Assembly (NCBI RefSeq): GCF_008711325.1
Contig: NZ_VXDB01000005.1
Span: 173,999-237,998, forward strand
Origin: Roseibium sediminis
GTDB taxonomy: Bacteria; Pseudomonadota; Alphaproteobacteria; Rhizobiales; Stappiaceae
Direction: 5' to 3'
Length of the DNA stretch: 64,000 nucleotides
This document shows, one piece after another, positions 1 through 8,134 of this stretch. Position numbers and translations under genes: made by a program. The notes beneath the pieces are model-generated. The model saw only the letters and a program-made list of their open reading frames with translations. It was not told where the DNA came from and did no database searches. The number at the start of each line of letters is the position of its first letter. The first letter of the stretch is position 1.

Positions 1-428
1 GTCGCATCTCCAAGCACAAAGCGGATGGCATGTACCAGCTTGAGCAGGAATGCGTCCCTTGGGTGCTTGCGCAGGGCAGCGTCAAGGATTTCGGCAGATT
101 CCGACGGCCACCCGTCCAGCCACGCCGAAAGGGCACGAACCACGGCCTGTTCGCGTTCGCTCGCGCCGCGAGCTTTCACCGATGCACGGGCAATGGGCAG
201 GCAGTCGCTGGCGGTGGCAAGAAGCTCACGCCGTCCCAGAAGCAGGCAGAACAACCCGCGAGCCGCATGCCCCAACGCAAAATCGGGATCGGCCTGCAGA
301 GCCTTTTCCAGATGGATGGGCGTGTCTTTTGCGTGGGCCAGAAATGCGGTGATCGTTGCATTCCACGCAGATACACATTCCATGTTCTGCGCGGTCAGCT
401 CATATCCGAACTGGTCTAGAAGACGCAT
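1..428 (-). CDS. TPR protein, TTC38-like (N-terminal part)
   Basis: The reverse strand stays open from an ATG at 428 to the window edge (142 codons), preceded by a good GGAAGGA ribosome site. The protein begins MRLLDQFGYELTAQ and continues with helical, TPR-like segments, for example HLEKALQADPDFALGHAARG and a second unit around AEILDAALRKHPRDAFLLKL. This pattern resembles the N-terminus of bacterial TTC38-type tetratricopeptide proteins, whose function is unknown. The C-terminal part lies outside the window. The plus-strand open frames over the same bases are arginine/serine-rich and look like shadows. The family call rests on pattern recognition only. Confidence 0.7.
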   Translation of the reverse strand, partial: MRLLDQFGYELTAQNMECVSAWNATITAFLAHAKDTPIHLEKALQADPDFALGHAARGLFCLLLGRRELLATASDCLPIARASVKARGASEREQAVVRALSAWLDGWPSESAEILDAALRKHPRDAFLLKLVHAIRFVLGDA

Positions 429-669
429 GCCTGTTCATTCCTTCCAGGGTGCCTGGTCTTTACGATACGCAAGCTGGCTGATACCAGATCCCACATCGCC
501 TATTAAATCATCCGACGAAAGTCTTGAGGATGCACATGAACTGCAACACACAAATAAGTGTATCCCTCGTGTAGCTGATCCCATGATTATGGTCGTGTGA
601 GGGCCTGATAATCGGTTTTGTGTCCAGCGAGAAAATTCAACCCTTGCCTGTATGGCAGGGGTGGCATAG
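429..669. other. Divergent intergenic region
   Basis: This 241-bp spacer separates the leftward TPR gene from the rightward YeeE/YedE gene, so it should hold both promoters. Near its right end an imperfect hairpin (ACCC..GCC, loop TGTA, GGC..GGGT, about 635-664) lies just before the transporter start and could affect its translation. I see no credible ORF or clear operator. Confidence 0.4.
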
Positions 670-1833
670 GTGACTGCCATGCAAATCCTTCGTCTACACT
701 CTTCGCAAAAAGCTGTCCTAGCGGCAGCATTGGCCGGCCTGATTGCGGTTGCCTATGCGGCTTATCCGCACGGTGGCATGCAGAAGATATACGCGGTCCT
801 GATTGGCGGATTGGCGGGCCTTGCCCTCTATCACGCAAGTTTCGGCTTCACGGCGGCCTGGCGCCATATTGTGACGGAAAAAAAGGGGACGGGGCTGCGG
901 GCCCAATTTGTGCTGATCCTGCTGACCAGCGCTGTCTCCTTTCCCCTGATTGCCTGGGGGAAAGATTTCGGTGTCCCAACCGGCGGGTTTGTCTTTCCCT
1001 TCGGCGTCGCGGCCGCCATTGGAGCGTTCATCTTCGGCATTGGCATGCAGCTCGGTGGGGGGTGTGCGTCCGGAACGCTGTTTACAGCGGGCGGTGGCTC
1101 CACGCGCATGATGATCACGCTTGCGACATTCATCCTCGGATCGGTTCTTGCGACGGCGCATCTGCCTGAGTGGAACCAGCTCCCCAGTCTGGCACCTGTT
1201 TCCCTGATCAAGGAATTCGGGCCGATCGGAGCATTTGTCCTCACCGCTGCCATTCTCGGTCTGTTCGCTGCCTGGAGCATTCGTGTCGAAAAGTCCGCCC
1301 ATGGCGGGCTGTTGCCAGCGCGCAAGACGGAAAGCTTCCTGAGTGGACCCTGGTCCCCGATGCTTGGGGCGGTCATGATCGCGGTTGTCTGCATTTTGAC
1401 ATTCGTTGCCATCGGACGTCCGTGGGGCATCACCTCCGGTTTTGCGCTTTGGGGCGCGAAGGCCCTCCAGGTCGTGGGGATCCCCGTGGAGACCTGGACC
1501 TATTGGGCCTGGCAGAAAACAGCTCTGGAAAGCACGGTTTTCCGCGACACGACATCAGTCATGAATTTCGGCATCATCTTTGGCGCAATGGCCGCTGCGG
1601 CGCTGGCGGGAAAATTTGCGCCGGTCTGGCATCTGTCATGGCGTGACCTTGCAACGGCGATCATCGGTGGTCTCCTGATGGGCTATGGCGCGCGCCTTGC
1701 CTATGGGTGCAACATCGGCGCCTATCTCGGAGGTCTGACGTCAGGTTCTCTGCATGGTTGGCTCTGGCTTGTATTTGCCTTTGCCGGAAGCCTCATTGGG
1801 ACACGCCTGCGCCTGAAACTGGGGATGGGGTAG
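670..1833 (+). CDS. YeeE/YedE family sulfur transporter
   Basis: This 387-aa polytopic membrane protein has about ten hydrophobic segments. It carries the two conserved cysteine signatures of the YeeE/YedE (sulf_transp) family: GGGCASGT at about residues 133-140 and YGCNIGAY at about 345-352. Characterised members such as TsuA import thiosulfate, with the cysteines binding substrate during passage. Both repeats of the pseudo-symmetric fold are present, so it is a full-length one-polypeptide form. The start may be GTG 670 or ATG 679; AGGTG at 667-671 fits the ATG. No sulfurtransferase or BigR-type regulator is adjacent, so the exact substrate is open. Confidence 0.85.
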   Translation: MTAMQILRLHSSQKAVLAAALAGLIAVAYAAYPHGGMQKIYAVLIGGLAGLALYHASFGFTAAWRHIVTEKKGTGLRAQFVLILLTSAVSFPLIAWGKDFGVPTGGFVFPFGVAAAIGAFIFGIGMQLGGGCASGTLFTAGGGSTRMMITLATFILGSVLATAHLPEWNQLPSLAPVSLIKEFGPIGAFVLTAAILGLFAAWSIRVEKSAHGGLLPARKTESFLSGPWSPMLGAVMIAVVCILTFVAIGRPWGITSGFALWGAKALQVVGIPVETWTYWAWQKTALESTVFRDTTSVMNFGIIFGAMAAAALAGKFAPVWHLSWRDLATAIIGGLLMGYGARLAYGCNIGAYLGGLTSGSLHGWLWLVFAFAGSLIGTRLRLKLGMG

Positions 1834-1844
1834 CTCGGACTATC

Positions 1845-2444
1845 TTAGAAAGCCACGTCCCCGGTGACCTTGGGTATGACGGCGGCAAGGCACTCGTGAA
1901 GGCGGGTTTCCCATTCGCGCAGGGTCCCGGTGGTGCTTGGAAACGGATTGAGCGGCAGAAACAGCGAATAAAGCGGCTCGATTCCATAGGCTGCCAGCCC
2001 GCGCGCGCCTCGTTTGCCGCCCTTGCGATGTTCTGCAAACCGCTTTTCCAGGGGTTTGGAGGTCGACCCGACATAGGCACCGTACCAGCCGTTTTCCTTC
2101 ACATAACCCGACCGGAGAATGACATAGACAGTGCCTTTGCCCTTGCGCTCGGTTCGTTCCGGCAACAGGCGCTCTCGAACAGCCTTTAGGGCCGTTTCAA
2201 GCCAAGGGATCGGCTCAAGTCGCGCAGCCGCGAATTTCATCCGGGCGTTCAGGTCATCACCACGCAAGGTGAGTTCTGCAAGGGCAAGCGTTGCCAGTTC
2301 AAGATTGGGCGGATCAAGCTGCAGCCAGCCGCCAATCAGTGTTTCAAGATGCCGACTGGCCCAGTTGGCAAAGGGCCTTTCCGCCGAATAGTCCAGCCCG
2401 CTCAGCGGCGGGTTAAACTCGGTCGAATAGCTCCGCACCTGCAT
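1845..2444 (-). CDS. GIY-YIG domain protein
   Basis: This 199-aa protein has a C-terminal GIY-YIG-like module. VYVILRS (about 105) and YGAYVGST (about 119) form the two GIY/YIG strands, followed by the conserved R and H of KRFAEHRKG. The N-terminal 100 residues are alpha-helical and unassigned. GIY-YIG domains occur in homing endonucleases, UvrC and small uncharacterised bacterial proteins. The ATG overlaps the stop of the upstream peroxiredoxin by one base (TGATG), so the two are translationally coupled. It converges with the transporter at 1833, leaving 11 bp. DNA cleavage activity is not shown by sequence alone. Confidence 0.75.
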   Translation of the reverse strand: MQVRSYSTEFNPPLSGLDYSAERPFANWASRHLETLIGGWLQLDPPNLELATLALAELTLRGDDLNARMKFAAARLEPIPWLETALKAVRERLLPERTERKGKGTVYVILRSGYVKENGWYGAYVGSTSKPLEKRFAEHRKGGKRGARGLAAYGIEPLYSLFLPLNPFPSTTGTLREWETRLHECLAAVIPKVTGDVAF

Positions 2445-3010
2445 CAGGTGTGCTGTTCCGCCAGCCAGTCAATCACATCGGCGGGGTTTTTGTCGGGTGG
2501 AAACACGGGGTAGAAGCTCTTGCGGATCTGCCCGTCCTTGATGATCAATGTGACCCGCTTGATCAGCACCTTTCCGTCAAACTCGAAAGTTGGCAGCTCA
2601 AGAGCTGTGGCAAGACTGCGGTTCTCATCTGAGAGCAGCGCGAAGGGCAGATGAAGCCGTTCGGCTGCTTCGAGCTGATAGTCGCTCGCCTGCGTCGACA
2701 GGCCAAAAAGGTGATCCGCCCCCGCCGCTTTCAGGTCAGCAAAATGGTCGCGGAAGGAGCAGGATTGCGGAGTGCATCCACGCGCGCCAGGAATGGCTTC
2801 CCATCCGTCCGGAAGCGGCCGGTCCGGCCTTGCGGTCATCGGATAGATATAGAGAACCGTTGTTCCCTTGAGGGCGGCCAGATCCACCATCTCTCCCGTC
2901 GTTGCCTTGAGCGGGAGGGATGGAAGCCTCAAGCCTTCCAGATGCGCGCAAGCCCCGTCATCTTCCGGCTGAGGCAAAGACGACCAATCCACACTTTGAT
3001 GCTGCACCAT
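2444..3010 (-). CDS. Peroxiredoxin, PrxQ-like
   Basis: This 188-aa protein belongs to the AhpC/TSA-redoxin superfamily, thiol enzymes that reduce peroxides. The segment ARGCTPQSCSFRD aligns with the PrxQ motif TPGCTKEACSFRD, giving a peroxidatic Cys and a resolving Cys five residues later (CX4C). The TP before the first Cys is replaced by AR, and the preceding YPMTARPDRPLP loop is an insertion seen in an alphaproteobacterial subgroup. I prefer the ATG at 3010 over one 33 bases upstream because the upstream start has no ribosome site. It is coupled to the GIY-YIG gene, suggesting a shared stress role (inference). Confidence 0.82.
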   Translation of the reverse strand: MVQHQSVDWSSLPQPEDDGACAHLEGLRLPSLPLKATTGEMVDLAALKGTTVLYIYPMTARPDRPLPDGWEAIPGARGCTPQSCSFRDHFADLKAAGADHLFGLSTQASDYQLEAAERLHLPFALLSDENRSLATALELPTFEFDGKVLIKRVTLIIKDGQIRKSFYPVFPPDKNPADVIDWLAEQHT

Positions 3011-3057
3011 ACATTCCAGTCCTGTGTTTTTGGCAAAGATCAATTGTCGCTTTTCTC

Positions 3058-3085
3058 TTGTTCTTCTGCATTAGGACACTAACAT
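3058..3085 (+). promoter_or_regulatory. Possible sigma-70 type promoter of the small ORF
   Basis: TTGTTC (3058-3063) and TAACAT (3080-3085) are spaced by 16 bases and lie about 40 bases before the small ORF start. This is a reasonable housekeeping promoter match, not proven. Confidence 0.35.
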
Positions 3086-3122
3086 TGTCGGTATCGTCAA
3101 CGGCTAGGAAGGAGGTGATCTC

Positions 3123-3200
3123 ATGTCGAGTGAGTTTCGGAATGTGACCTTGGGGTCTGGGCGGAACGACGGGTCGATGGAGCAGCCTCTGTCGCTTTGA
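3123..3200 (+). CDS. Small ORF, 25 aa, with near-perfect Shine-Dalgarno
   Basis: An ATG at 3123 opens a 25-codon frame (MSSEFRNVTLGSGRNDG... ending PLSL). It is preceded by AAGGAGGTGAT, an almost exact complement of the 16S 3' end, at ideal spacing. A promoter-like pair lies upstream and a strong intrinsic terminator lies 48 bases after the stop, so this is a self-contained short transcript of about 180 bases. The product is hydrophilic, without signal or membrane segment, and I do not recognise it. Alternatives are a regulatory RNA with an incidental ORF, or a leader peptide. It is not antisense to another gene. Confidence 0.5.
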   Translation: MSSEFRNVTLGSGRNDGSMEQPLSL

Positions 3201-3247
3201 TTTTCGCCGGGATTTGATCCGGACCAGAGGTCCAATCGATCTCATGG

Positions 3248-3274
3248 GAGGGCCGCGATGCGGCCCTCTTTTCT
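3248..3274 (+). terminator. Rho-independent terminator
   Basis: A perfect nine-base-pair stem (GAGGGCCGC, loop GAT, GCGGCCCTC; 3248-3268) is followed directly by TTTT. It ends the small-ORF transcript before maiA. Confidence 0.85.
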
Positions 3275-3345
3275 GTTGGCGATGCAAGCAATGCTTGGCA
3301 TTTGGTTGCATATGAAACTACTATGCACGGAACTGGGAGGAAACC

Positions 3346-3996
3346 GTGTCAAAACCTATACTTCATTCCTATTTTCGCAGTTCCACATCGTACCGCCTGC
3401 GCATCGCCCTCAATCTGAAAGGCGTCGAAGCAACCTACAAGGCACATCATCTGCGCCACGGCGAACAAAGAGCCGATGCCTATCTCGCATTGAATCCGCA
3501 AGGGCTTGTCCCGTCCCTTGAGTTGGAAGACGGCACTGTCCTGACACAGTCGATGGCTATCATCGAATATCTCGACGAGACGATCCCGGAGCCTCCGCTG
3601 CTTCCACAAGGAGCGGTCAGACGCGCACAGGCACGCGCCATGGCGCAGATGATCGCCTGTGAAATACACCCGGTGAACAACCTGCGTGTCCTCACCTATC
3701 TCAAGACCGGTTTTGGTGCGGATGATGCAGCGGTCGCCAACTGGTTCCGGCATTGGGTGGCCACAACATTCGAACCGCTTGAAAGCCTTCTTGCCGCACG
3801 ACAGGAGAAGACGCGCTTTTGCTTTGGCGACACACCTGGCTTGGCAGACATCTGTCTTGTGGCACAGGTCGCCAACAATCGCCGCTTCGATGTGGACATG
3901 ACACCCTATCCGGTCATTTCCGCCATCAATGAAGCCTGCATGGAACTGGAGGTCTTTCAAAAGGCGGCTCCGGCAGCCCAGCCAGACGCAGAGTGA
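3346..3996 (+). CDS. maiA: Maleylacetoacetate isomerase
   Basis: This 216-aa zeta-class glutathione S-transferase isomerises maleylacetoacetate to fumarylacetoacetate in tyrosine and homogentisate breakdown. Visible features are the N-terminal active-site signature SYFRSSTSYRLRIALNLKG, the thioredoxin-like glutathione site NPQGLVPSLE then LTQSMAIIEYL, and the helical C-terminal domain with TPGLADICLVAQV. The length is typical. It starts at GTG 3346 after GGGAGG at the expected spacing. Fumarylacetoacetase and homogentisate dioxygenase genes, its usual partners, are not adjacent, so it stands alone here. Confidence 0.88.
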   Translation: MSKPILHSYFRSSTSYRLRIALNLKGVEATYKAHHLRHGEQRADAYLALNPQGLVPSLELEDGTVLTQSMAIIEYLDETIPEPPLLPQGAVRRAQARAMAQMIACEIHPVNNLRVLTYLKTGFGADDAAVANWFRHWVATTFEPLESLLAARQEKTRFCFGDTPGLADICLVAQVANNRRFDVDMTPYPVISAINEACMELEVFQKAAPAAQPDAE

Positions 3997-4056
3997 AGCT
4001 TTCCAGCAACGGGACCGGAAATGGTCAGGTCCCGTGACTGGTTCGAAGTGGGCGAG

Positions 4057-4818
4057 TTAAATCAGACCGACTGCCTTGCGCACGCCCTCGTCACGCAAAG
4101 AGCAGTCTGTGCCCTTGTAAGCATCTCCCGCTTCGGTCGAGAGCCATGCAATGGTCTCCCCGACCCATTCGGCGGGAATATGGACGGACGGGTCAAGTTG
4201 GCTCACCGGGTTGATGCCTGAAGCCTTGATCTGGACCTGCATGTCCGTCGCCACTGTGCCGGGGCTCAGACCCATCACGCGAATGCCCTTGTCACCGAAT
4301 TCTGTGTTGCCGCATTTGGTGAGGGACAGGACAGCGGCCTTGGAGGCGCAATAATGGCTCCAGCCTTCCAGTGCCCCGGTGGCTGCGCCCGAGCTGATGT
4401 TGATGATTGTCCCGCGGCCTTCTTCCAGCATGTAGGGTGTTGCTGCCCGCATGCCGTAATAGACCCCTTTGACGTTCACATCGATCACCCGGTCCCAGGC
4501 TTCCGGATCAGAGGTCTCAATCCGGCTGATCGGTTCGATCAGGCCTGCATTGTTCACAAGAATGTCGATCCCGCCAAAGCTGGAAACACAAAGACGAACC
4601 GCATCTTCCACATCTTCAAACCGGCTGACGTCGCAAGAGATGGCTGCTGCCCGTCCTCCGCGCTCGCGAATGTCCGCAGCAATGCGTTCGATTTCCTTGG
4701 TGCTGCGCGCTGCCAGCACGACAGATACACCGTTTTTCGCCAGACTGTAGGCGGCAGCTTCGCCGATCCCCCGACTGGCGCCCGTAATCAATGCCGAATT
4801 TCCCTGAATTTGAAACAT
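4057..4818 (-). CDS. SDR family oxidoreductase
   Basis: This 253-aa classical short-chain dehydrogenase has the nucleotide-binding motif TGASRGIG (residues 13-20), the structural NNAG (about 90), the catalytic Ser in NISSGAA (about 141) and the YCASK active site (about 155-159). The Arg-rich segment after beta-2 (AARSTKE) suggests NADP preference. The C-terminus (DAYKGTDCSLRDEGVRKAVGLI) is typical of 3-oxoacyl-ACP-reductase-like SDRs. The substrate cannot be read from sequence and neighbours do not define a pathway. It is the only leftward gene between maiA and the ion channel. Confidence 0.8.
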   Translation of the reverse strand: MFQIQGNSALITGASRGIGEAAAYSLAKNGVSVVLAARSTKEIERIAADIRERGGRAAAISCDVSRFEDVEDAVRLCVSSFGGIDILVNNAGLIEPISRIETSDPEAWDRVIDVNVKGVYYGMRAATPYMLEEGRGTIINISSGAATGALEGWSHYCASKAAVLSLTKCGNTEFGDKGIRVMGLSPGTVATDMQVQIKASGINPVSQLDPSVHIPAEWVGETIAWLSTEAGDAYKGTDCSLRDEGVRKAVGLI

Positions 4819-5054
4819 GCGAAGGACGCCCCCTGATCGATGAGACCTGTTGGACCTGCCCGAAGGGCGGTTCTATTTTCAAGCCCCTACAAGTAGCGCC
4901 ATTGAAGTGGATTTGCATCCTTTCCTGCGCACAAAACACCTTGGCAGATGAGGTAAGTGGATAATCCTGCCACGGTATGACTTGCAGGTCGGTTCCGGTC
5001 AGCCGATAAACGGATGGAATGTCTTGATCCGCGACGTCAATTTCTAGGAGCAGC

Positions 5055-5840
5055 ATGTCTGAAGCATTCAGCCGGTTGAGAGCCTTCCTGCGTCATCTCT
5101 ATTTCGGGAGTTCGAACGAGTCCCAGATCTGGAGATATGCCCTTCTCATCTTTGATATTTTGACGCTCGCCTATTTCATCATTGCGCCATTTGTGCATCT
5201 GGACAATTCGCACAATGCCTTCGACTACGCGCTGGCTGTCATCCTGTTTCTGGATTACATCGCCCGCCTGCTGGCTGCAGCCCACCCCGGCCGCTATGTG
5301 CTCAGTTTTGCGTCCGCCGCGGATATCATCGTGATCGGGTCGCTGATCGTCCCGGCCTTCTTCGACAATCTTGCCTTCCTGCGCGTGGTTCGAATGCTTC
5401 GGCTCATGCGCTCCTATCACCTGTTGCGAGAGCTGCGCGAAGCGTCCAGCTGGTTCCGCCGGAACGAGGATATTCTGCAGTCCTCGATCAATCTGTTCGT
5501 ATTCATTTTCGTCGTCACCGCAATCGTGTTCGTGCTTGAAGTCGACCGCAACGATGGCATCAACAACTATCTCGACGCGCTCTATTTCACTGTTACGACG
5601 CTGACCACGACCGGTTTTGGCGACATCACCATGACGGACAGTCTGGGGCGCTGGATGACGGTGATCATCATGATCTTCGGCGTTGCCCTGTTTCTGCGGC
5701 TGGTCCAGACGATCTTCCGTCCGGCAAAGGCGTTTTATCCGTGTCCGAAATGTGGGCTGAAACGGCACGATCCGGACGCGGTCTATTGCAAACACTGTGG
5801 AAATGTCGTGACGATCCCGACCGACGGGGACTGGTCCTGA
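5055..5840 (+). CDS. Voltage-gated-like K+ channel with C-terminal zinc ribbon
   Basis: This 261-aa membrane protein has six hydrophobic segments in a Kv-like plan. An S4-like helix with regularly spaced arginines (RVVRMLRLMRSYHLLRELR, about 115-133) is followed by S5, a pore loop with the selectivity filter TTTGFGD (about 184-190) and S6. The C-terminal tail holds CPKCG and CKHCG, a four-cysteine zinc ribbon at about 229-250, on the cytoplasmic side. It is short for a Kv channel and lacks a cyclic-nucleotide domain. The zinc ribbon may be a redox or metal sensor of gating (inference). Confidence 0.8.
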   Translation: MSEAFSRLRAFLRHLYFGSSNESQIWRYALLIFDILTLAYFIIAPFVHLDNSHNAFDYALAVILFLDYIARLLAAAHPGRYVLSFASAADIIVIGSLIVPAFFDNLAFLRVVRMLRLMRSYHLLRELREASSWFRRNEDILQSSINLFVFIFVVTAIVFVLEVDRNDGINNYLDALYFTVTTLTTTGFGDITMTDSLGRWMTVIIMIFGVALFLRLVQTIFRPAKAFYPCPKCGLKRHDPDAVYCKHCGNVVTIPTDGDWS

Positions 5841-5940
5841 CGGATATCTTCCAATCTCCAAACTGTGATGGGGCGTGTCTTTTCGTTTGCGCAAAACGCG
5901 CTATCACTGGCGGTTCGTCAAATTGGTTCGGGGCAAGGTC

Positions 5941-6768
5941 ATGTGCCGCAAATTCATACTGTTGATGTCGATGCTTGCCTCTTTCGTTTTGCCCATCCAG
6001 CCCTCCAGTGCTGCGGATTGTGGCGATGAAGTGCCGTGCCGTTTGGACAAGGGTGAATACTACGTTCTCCTGCCCAAAAGCGCAGACAGCAAGCCGCTGG
6101 ATGGCGCTATCGTATTTCTGCACGGTCACAGGGGAAGCGCTCTCAAGCAAATCAGAAACAAGGGATTTCGGAAGCTTCCGGACGAACTGAACATCGCGTT
6201 TGTCGCCGTTCAGGGCGTTGACGGAACCTGGTCCTTTCCCGCGGCACCACGGAACCTTCGCGATGAGTTTGCGTTCTTCAAGGACATCCAGTCCGACCTG
6301 GAGGCGCGGTTCGGGGTTCGCCGCGAGCGAACCATGCTCAGCGGGTTTTCCTCCGGCGGCTTCATGACCTGGTACAACGCTTGCTACGACGCAAGCATGT
6401 TTGCAGGCTATGCGCCGGTCGCCGGTGCCTTCTGGAAACCTGAGCCGGAAAGCTGTCCGTCATCCAGTATTCCCTATCTGTTTCACGTTCACGGCACCGC
6501 GGACACGGTGGTGCCGCTGGCGGGGCGGCCCCTGGGCGGAGGGCGCTGGCATCAGGGGGACGTGTTCGAAAGCCTTGCCATGTGGCGCAGGCAGGCCGGT
6601 CTCGACGGAATTGTGCCGGACAAGAGCGAAGGGGCCGGATTGTCATGCGAACGCTGGCAAAACTCCAAAGGACTGATAGAGCTGTGCCTTCATGACGGAG
6701 GCCATAGCGTCAAGGGAACATGGCTGAAGCGAGCCTGGCAGGAGCTTGCCAAGGCGCGCGGGTGGTAG
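5941..6768 (+). CDS. Secreted alpha/beta-hydrolase, PHB depolymerase/LpqC-like
   Basis: This 275-aa protein starts with a signal peptide (MCRKFILLMSMLASFVLPIQ..SSA) and should be periplasmic or secreted. The alpha/beta-hydrolase core shows the oxyanion segment FLHGHRG, the nucleophile elbow GFSSGG (Ser at about 138), an Asp in HGTADTVVP and the His in HDGGHSV near the C-terminus. These are the features of the esterase PHB/LpqC family, which includes feruloyl esterases and polyhydroxybutyrate depolymerases. I chose ATG 5941 because the upstream in-frame extension has no signal-like character. The substrate is unknown. A lone gene ahead of the CoA-transferase pair. Confidence 0.75.
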   Translation: MCRKFILLMSMLASFVLPIQPSSAADCGDEVPCRLDKGEYYVLLPKSADSKPLDGAIVFLHGHRGSALKQIRNKGFRKLPDELNIAFVAVQGVDGTWSFPAAPRNLRDEFAFFKDIQSDLEARFGVRRERTMLSGFSSGGFMTWYNACYDASMFAGYAPVAGAFWKPEPESCPSSSIPYLFHVHGTADTVVPLAGRPLGGGRWHQGDVFESLAMWRRQAGLDGIVPDKSEGAGLSCERWQNSKGLIELCLHDGGHSVKGTWLKRAWQELAKARGW

Positions 6769-6856
6769 GTTTGACGTCTATGGGGCGACCATGGCGTTGG
6801 CGGCGTTGGTCGTCTGTGCAGGAAAAGCGGAAGAACGACATGCATTTGAAAGGTGA

Positions 6857-8134
6857 ATGGTGACTGGTTCAAAACCCCAGCGGGGAGCCCTAGAGGGAAT
6901 AGTCGTTCTTGACCTTTCCCGCATATTGGCGGGTCCGACATGCACCCAGATCCTCGGTGATCTGGGCGCCGAGATCATCAAGATCGAGCGCCCGGGTCGT
7001 GGGGATGATACCCGAGGGTGGGGGCCTCCATTCCTGAAGGACACAAACGGGCAGGAAACACGCGAAAGCGCCTATTACCTCTCTTCCAACCGGAACAAGT
7101 CGTCGGTAGCCATCGATATTGCCTCACAAAAGGGGCAGGAGTTGATCGCCTCGCTTGCCGAGAAGGCAGATATCGTGGTCGAGAACTTCAAGGTCGGGGA
7201 CCTGAAGCGGCGCGGTCTGGACTATGACAGCCTGAAGGCCCGCAATCCGAAACTGATCTACTGTTCCATATCGGGTTTTGGTCAGACGGGCCCTTATTCG
7301 CACCGGGCGGGATACGACTTCCTTGTTCAGGGCATGGGCGGAATGATGTCTCTCACCGGCTTCCCGGACGAAGAGGGCGGGCAACCCATCAAGGCAGGCG
7401 TCGGGATCGCCGATGTCATGTGCGGCATGTATGCGACCGTCTCGATCCTTGCAGCCCTCAATCACCGCCACGAAACGGGAGAGGGCCAGCATCTGGATAT
7501 TTCCCTGTTCGATACGCAGGTGTCCTGGCTGATCAATCAGGGTGTCGCGCATCTGATCAGCGGGGAGGTTCCCGGACGACTTGGCAATGGTCACCCGACC
7601 ATCGTTCCCTACGAAACCTTTCCCGGACGCGATCAGCAATTTATCCTCGCCGTGGGAAATGACAGTCAGTTTGCGAGATTTTGCGAGATTGCAGGTCAGC
7701 CGGAACTCGCCCGCGATCCGCGATTTGAAACCAACGCGAACCGGGTTCGAAACCGCAAGGTTCTCGTGCCTATCCTCCGGGAACTCACCATCACCCGGAA
7801 TGCGGACGACTGGATCAAGGCACTGGAGGAGGCGGGTATTCCCTGTGGCCCGGTGAACGATCTAGGCGCTGTCTTCACTGACCCGCATGTCCTTGAGCGG
7901 GATTTGAAGATCACCTTGCCTCATCCGGCAAGCGGAGCGGTCAACCTTATCGGTTCGCCGATAAAGATGGAAAAGACGCCGGTCTCCTATCGACATGCAC
8001 CGCCCATGCTTGGCACGGGCACGACAAACATCCTCCAGAGATATCTCGGTCTTTCGAATGCCGATCTGCAGCACTTGCAGGCCTCGGGCATCATTGAAGC
8101 GAACGACCACAGGGAAACGAAAGAACAAGAATGA
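6857..8134 (+). CDS. Class III CoA-transferase (CaiB/BaiF family)
   Basis: This 425-aa protein transfers CoA between carboxylic acids. Hallmarks are the N-terminal VLDLSRILAGPTCTQILGDL, GAEIIKIERPGRGDD, the RNKSSVAIDI segment, FKVGDLKRRGLDY and GYDFLVQGMGGMMS followed by the Asp of GIADVMCGMY. The length is typical. Its stop overlaps the start of the ThDP enzyme gene (ATGA), so both are made together. Frc-type transferases paired with ThDP decarboxylases handle oxalate, but the partner here is not a clear oxalyl-CoA decarboxylase, so I leave the substrate open. Confidence 0.8.
   Translation: MVTGSKPQRGALEGIVVLDLSRILAGPTCTQILGDLGAEIIKIERPGRGDDTRGWGPPFLKDTNGQETRESAYYLSSNRNKSSVAIDIASQKGQELIASLAEKADIVVENFKVGDLKRRGLDYDSLKARNPKLIYCSISGFGQTGPYSHRAGYDFLVQGMGGMMSLTGFPDEEGGQPIKAGVGIADVMCGMYATVSILAALNHRHETGEGQHLDISLFDTQVSWLINQGVAHLISGEVPGRLGNGHPTIVPYETFPGRDQQFILAVGNDSQFARFCEIAGQPELARDPRFETNANRVRNRKVLVPILRELTITRNADDWIKALEEAGIPCGPVNDLGAVFTDPHVLERDLKITLPHPASGAVNLIGSPIKMEKTPVSYRHAPPMLGTGTTNILQRYLGLSNADLQHLQASGIIEANDHRETKEQE

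Noticed and set aside
2958..3311. 117-codon minus-strand frame over the small ORF region
   Set aside because: It crosses the terminator hairpin and the peroxiredoxin start and has no ribosome site; the plus-strand signals explain the region better.
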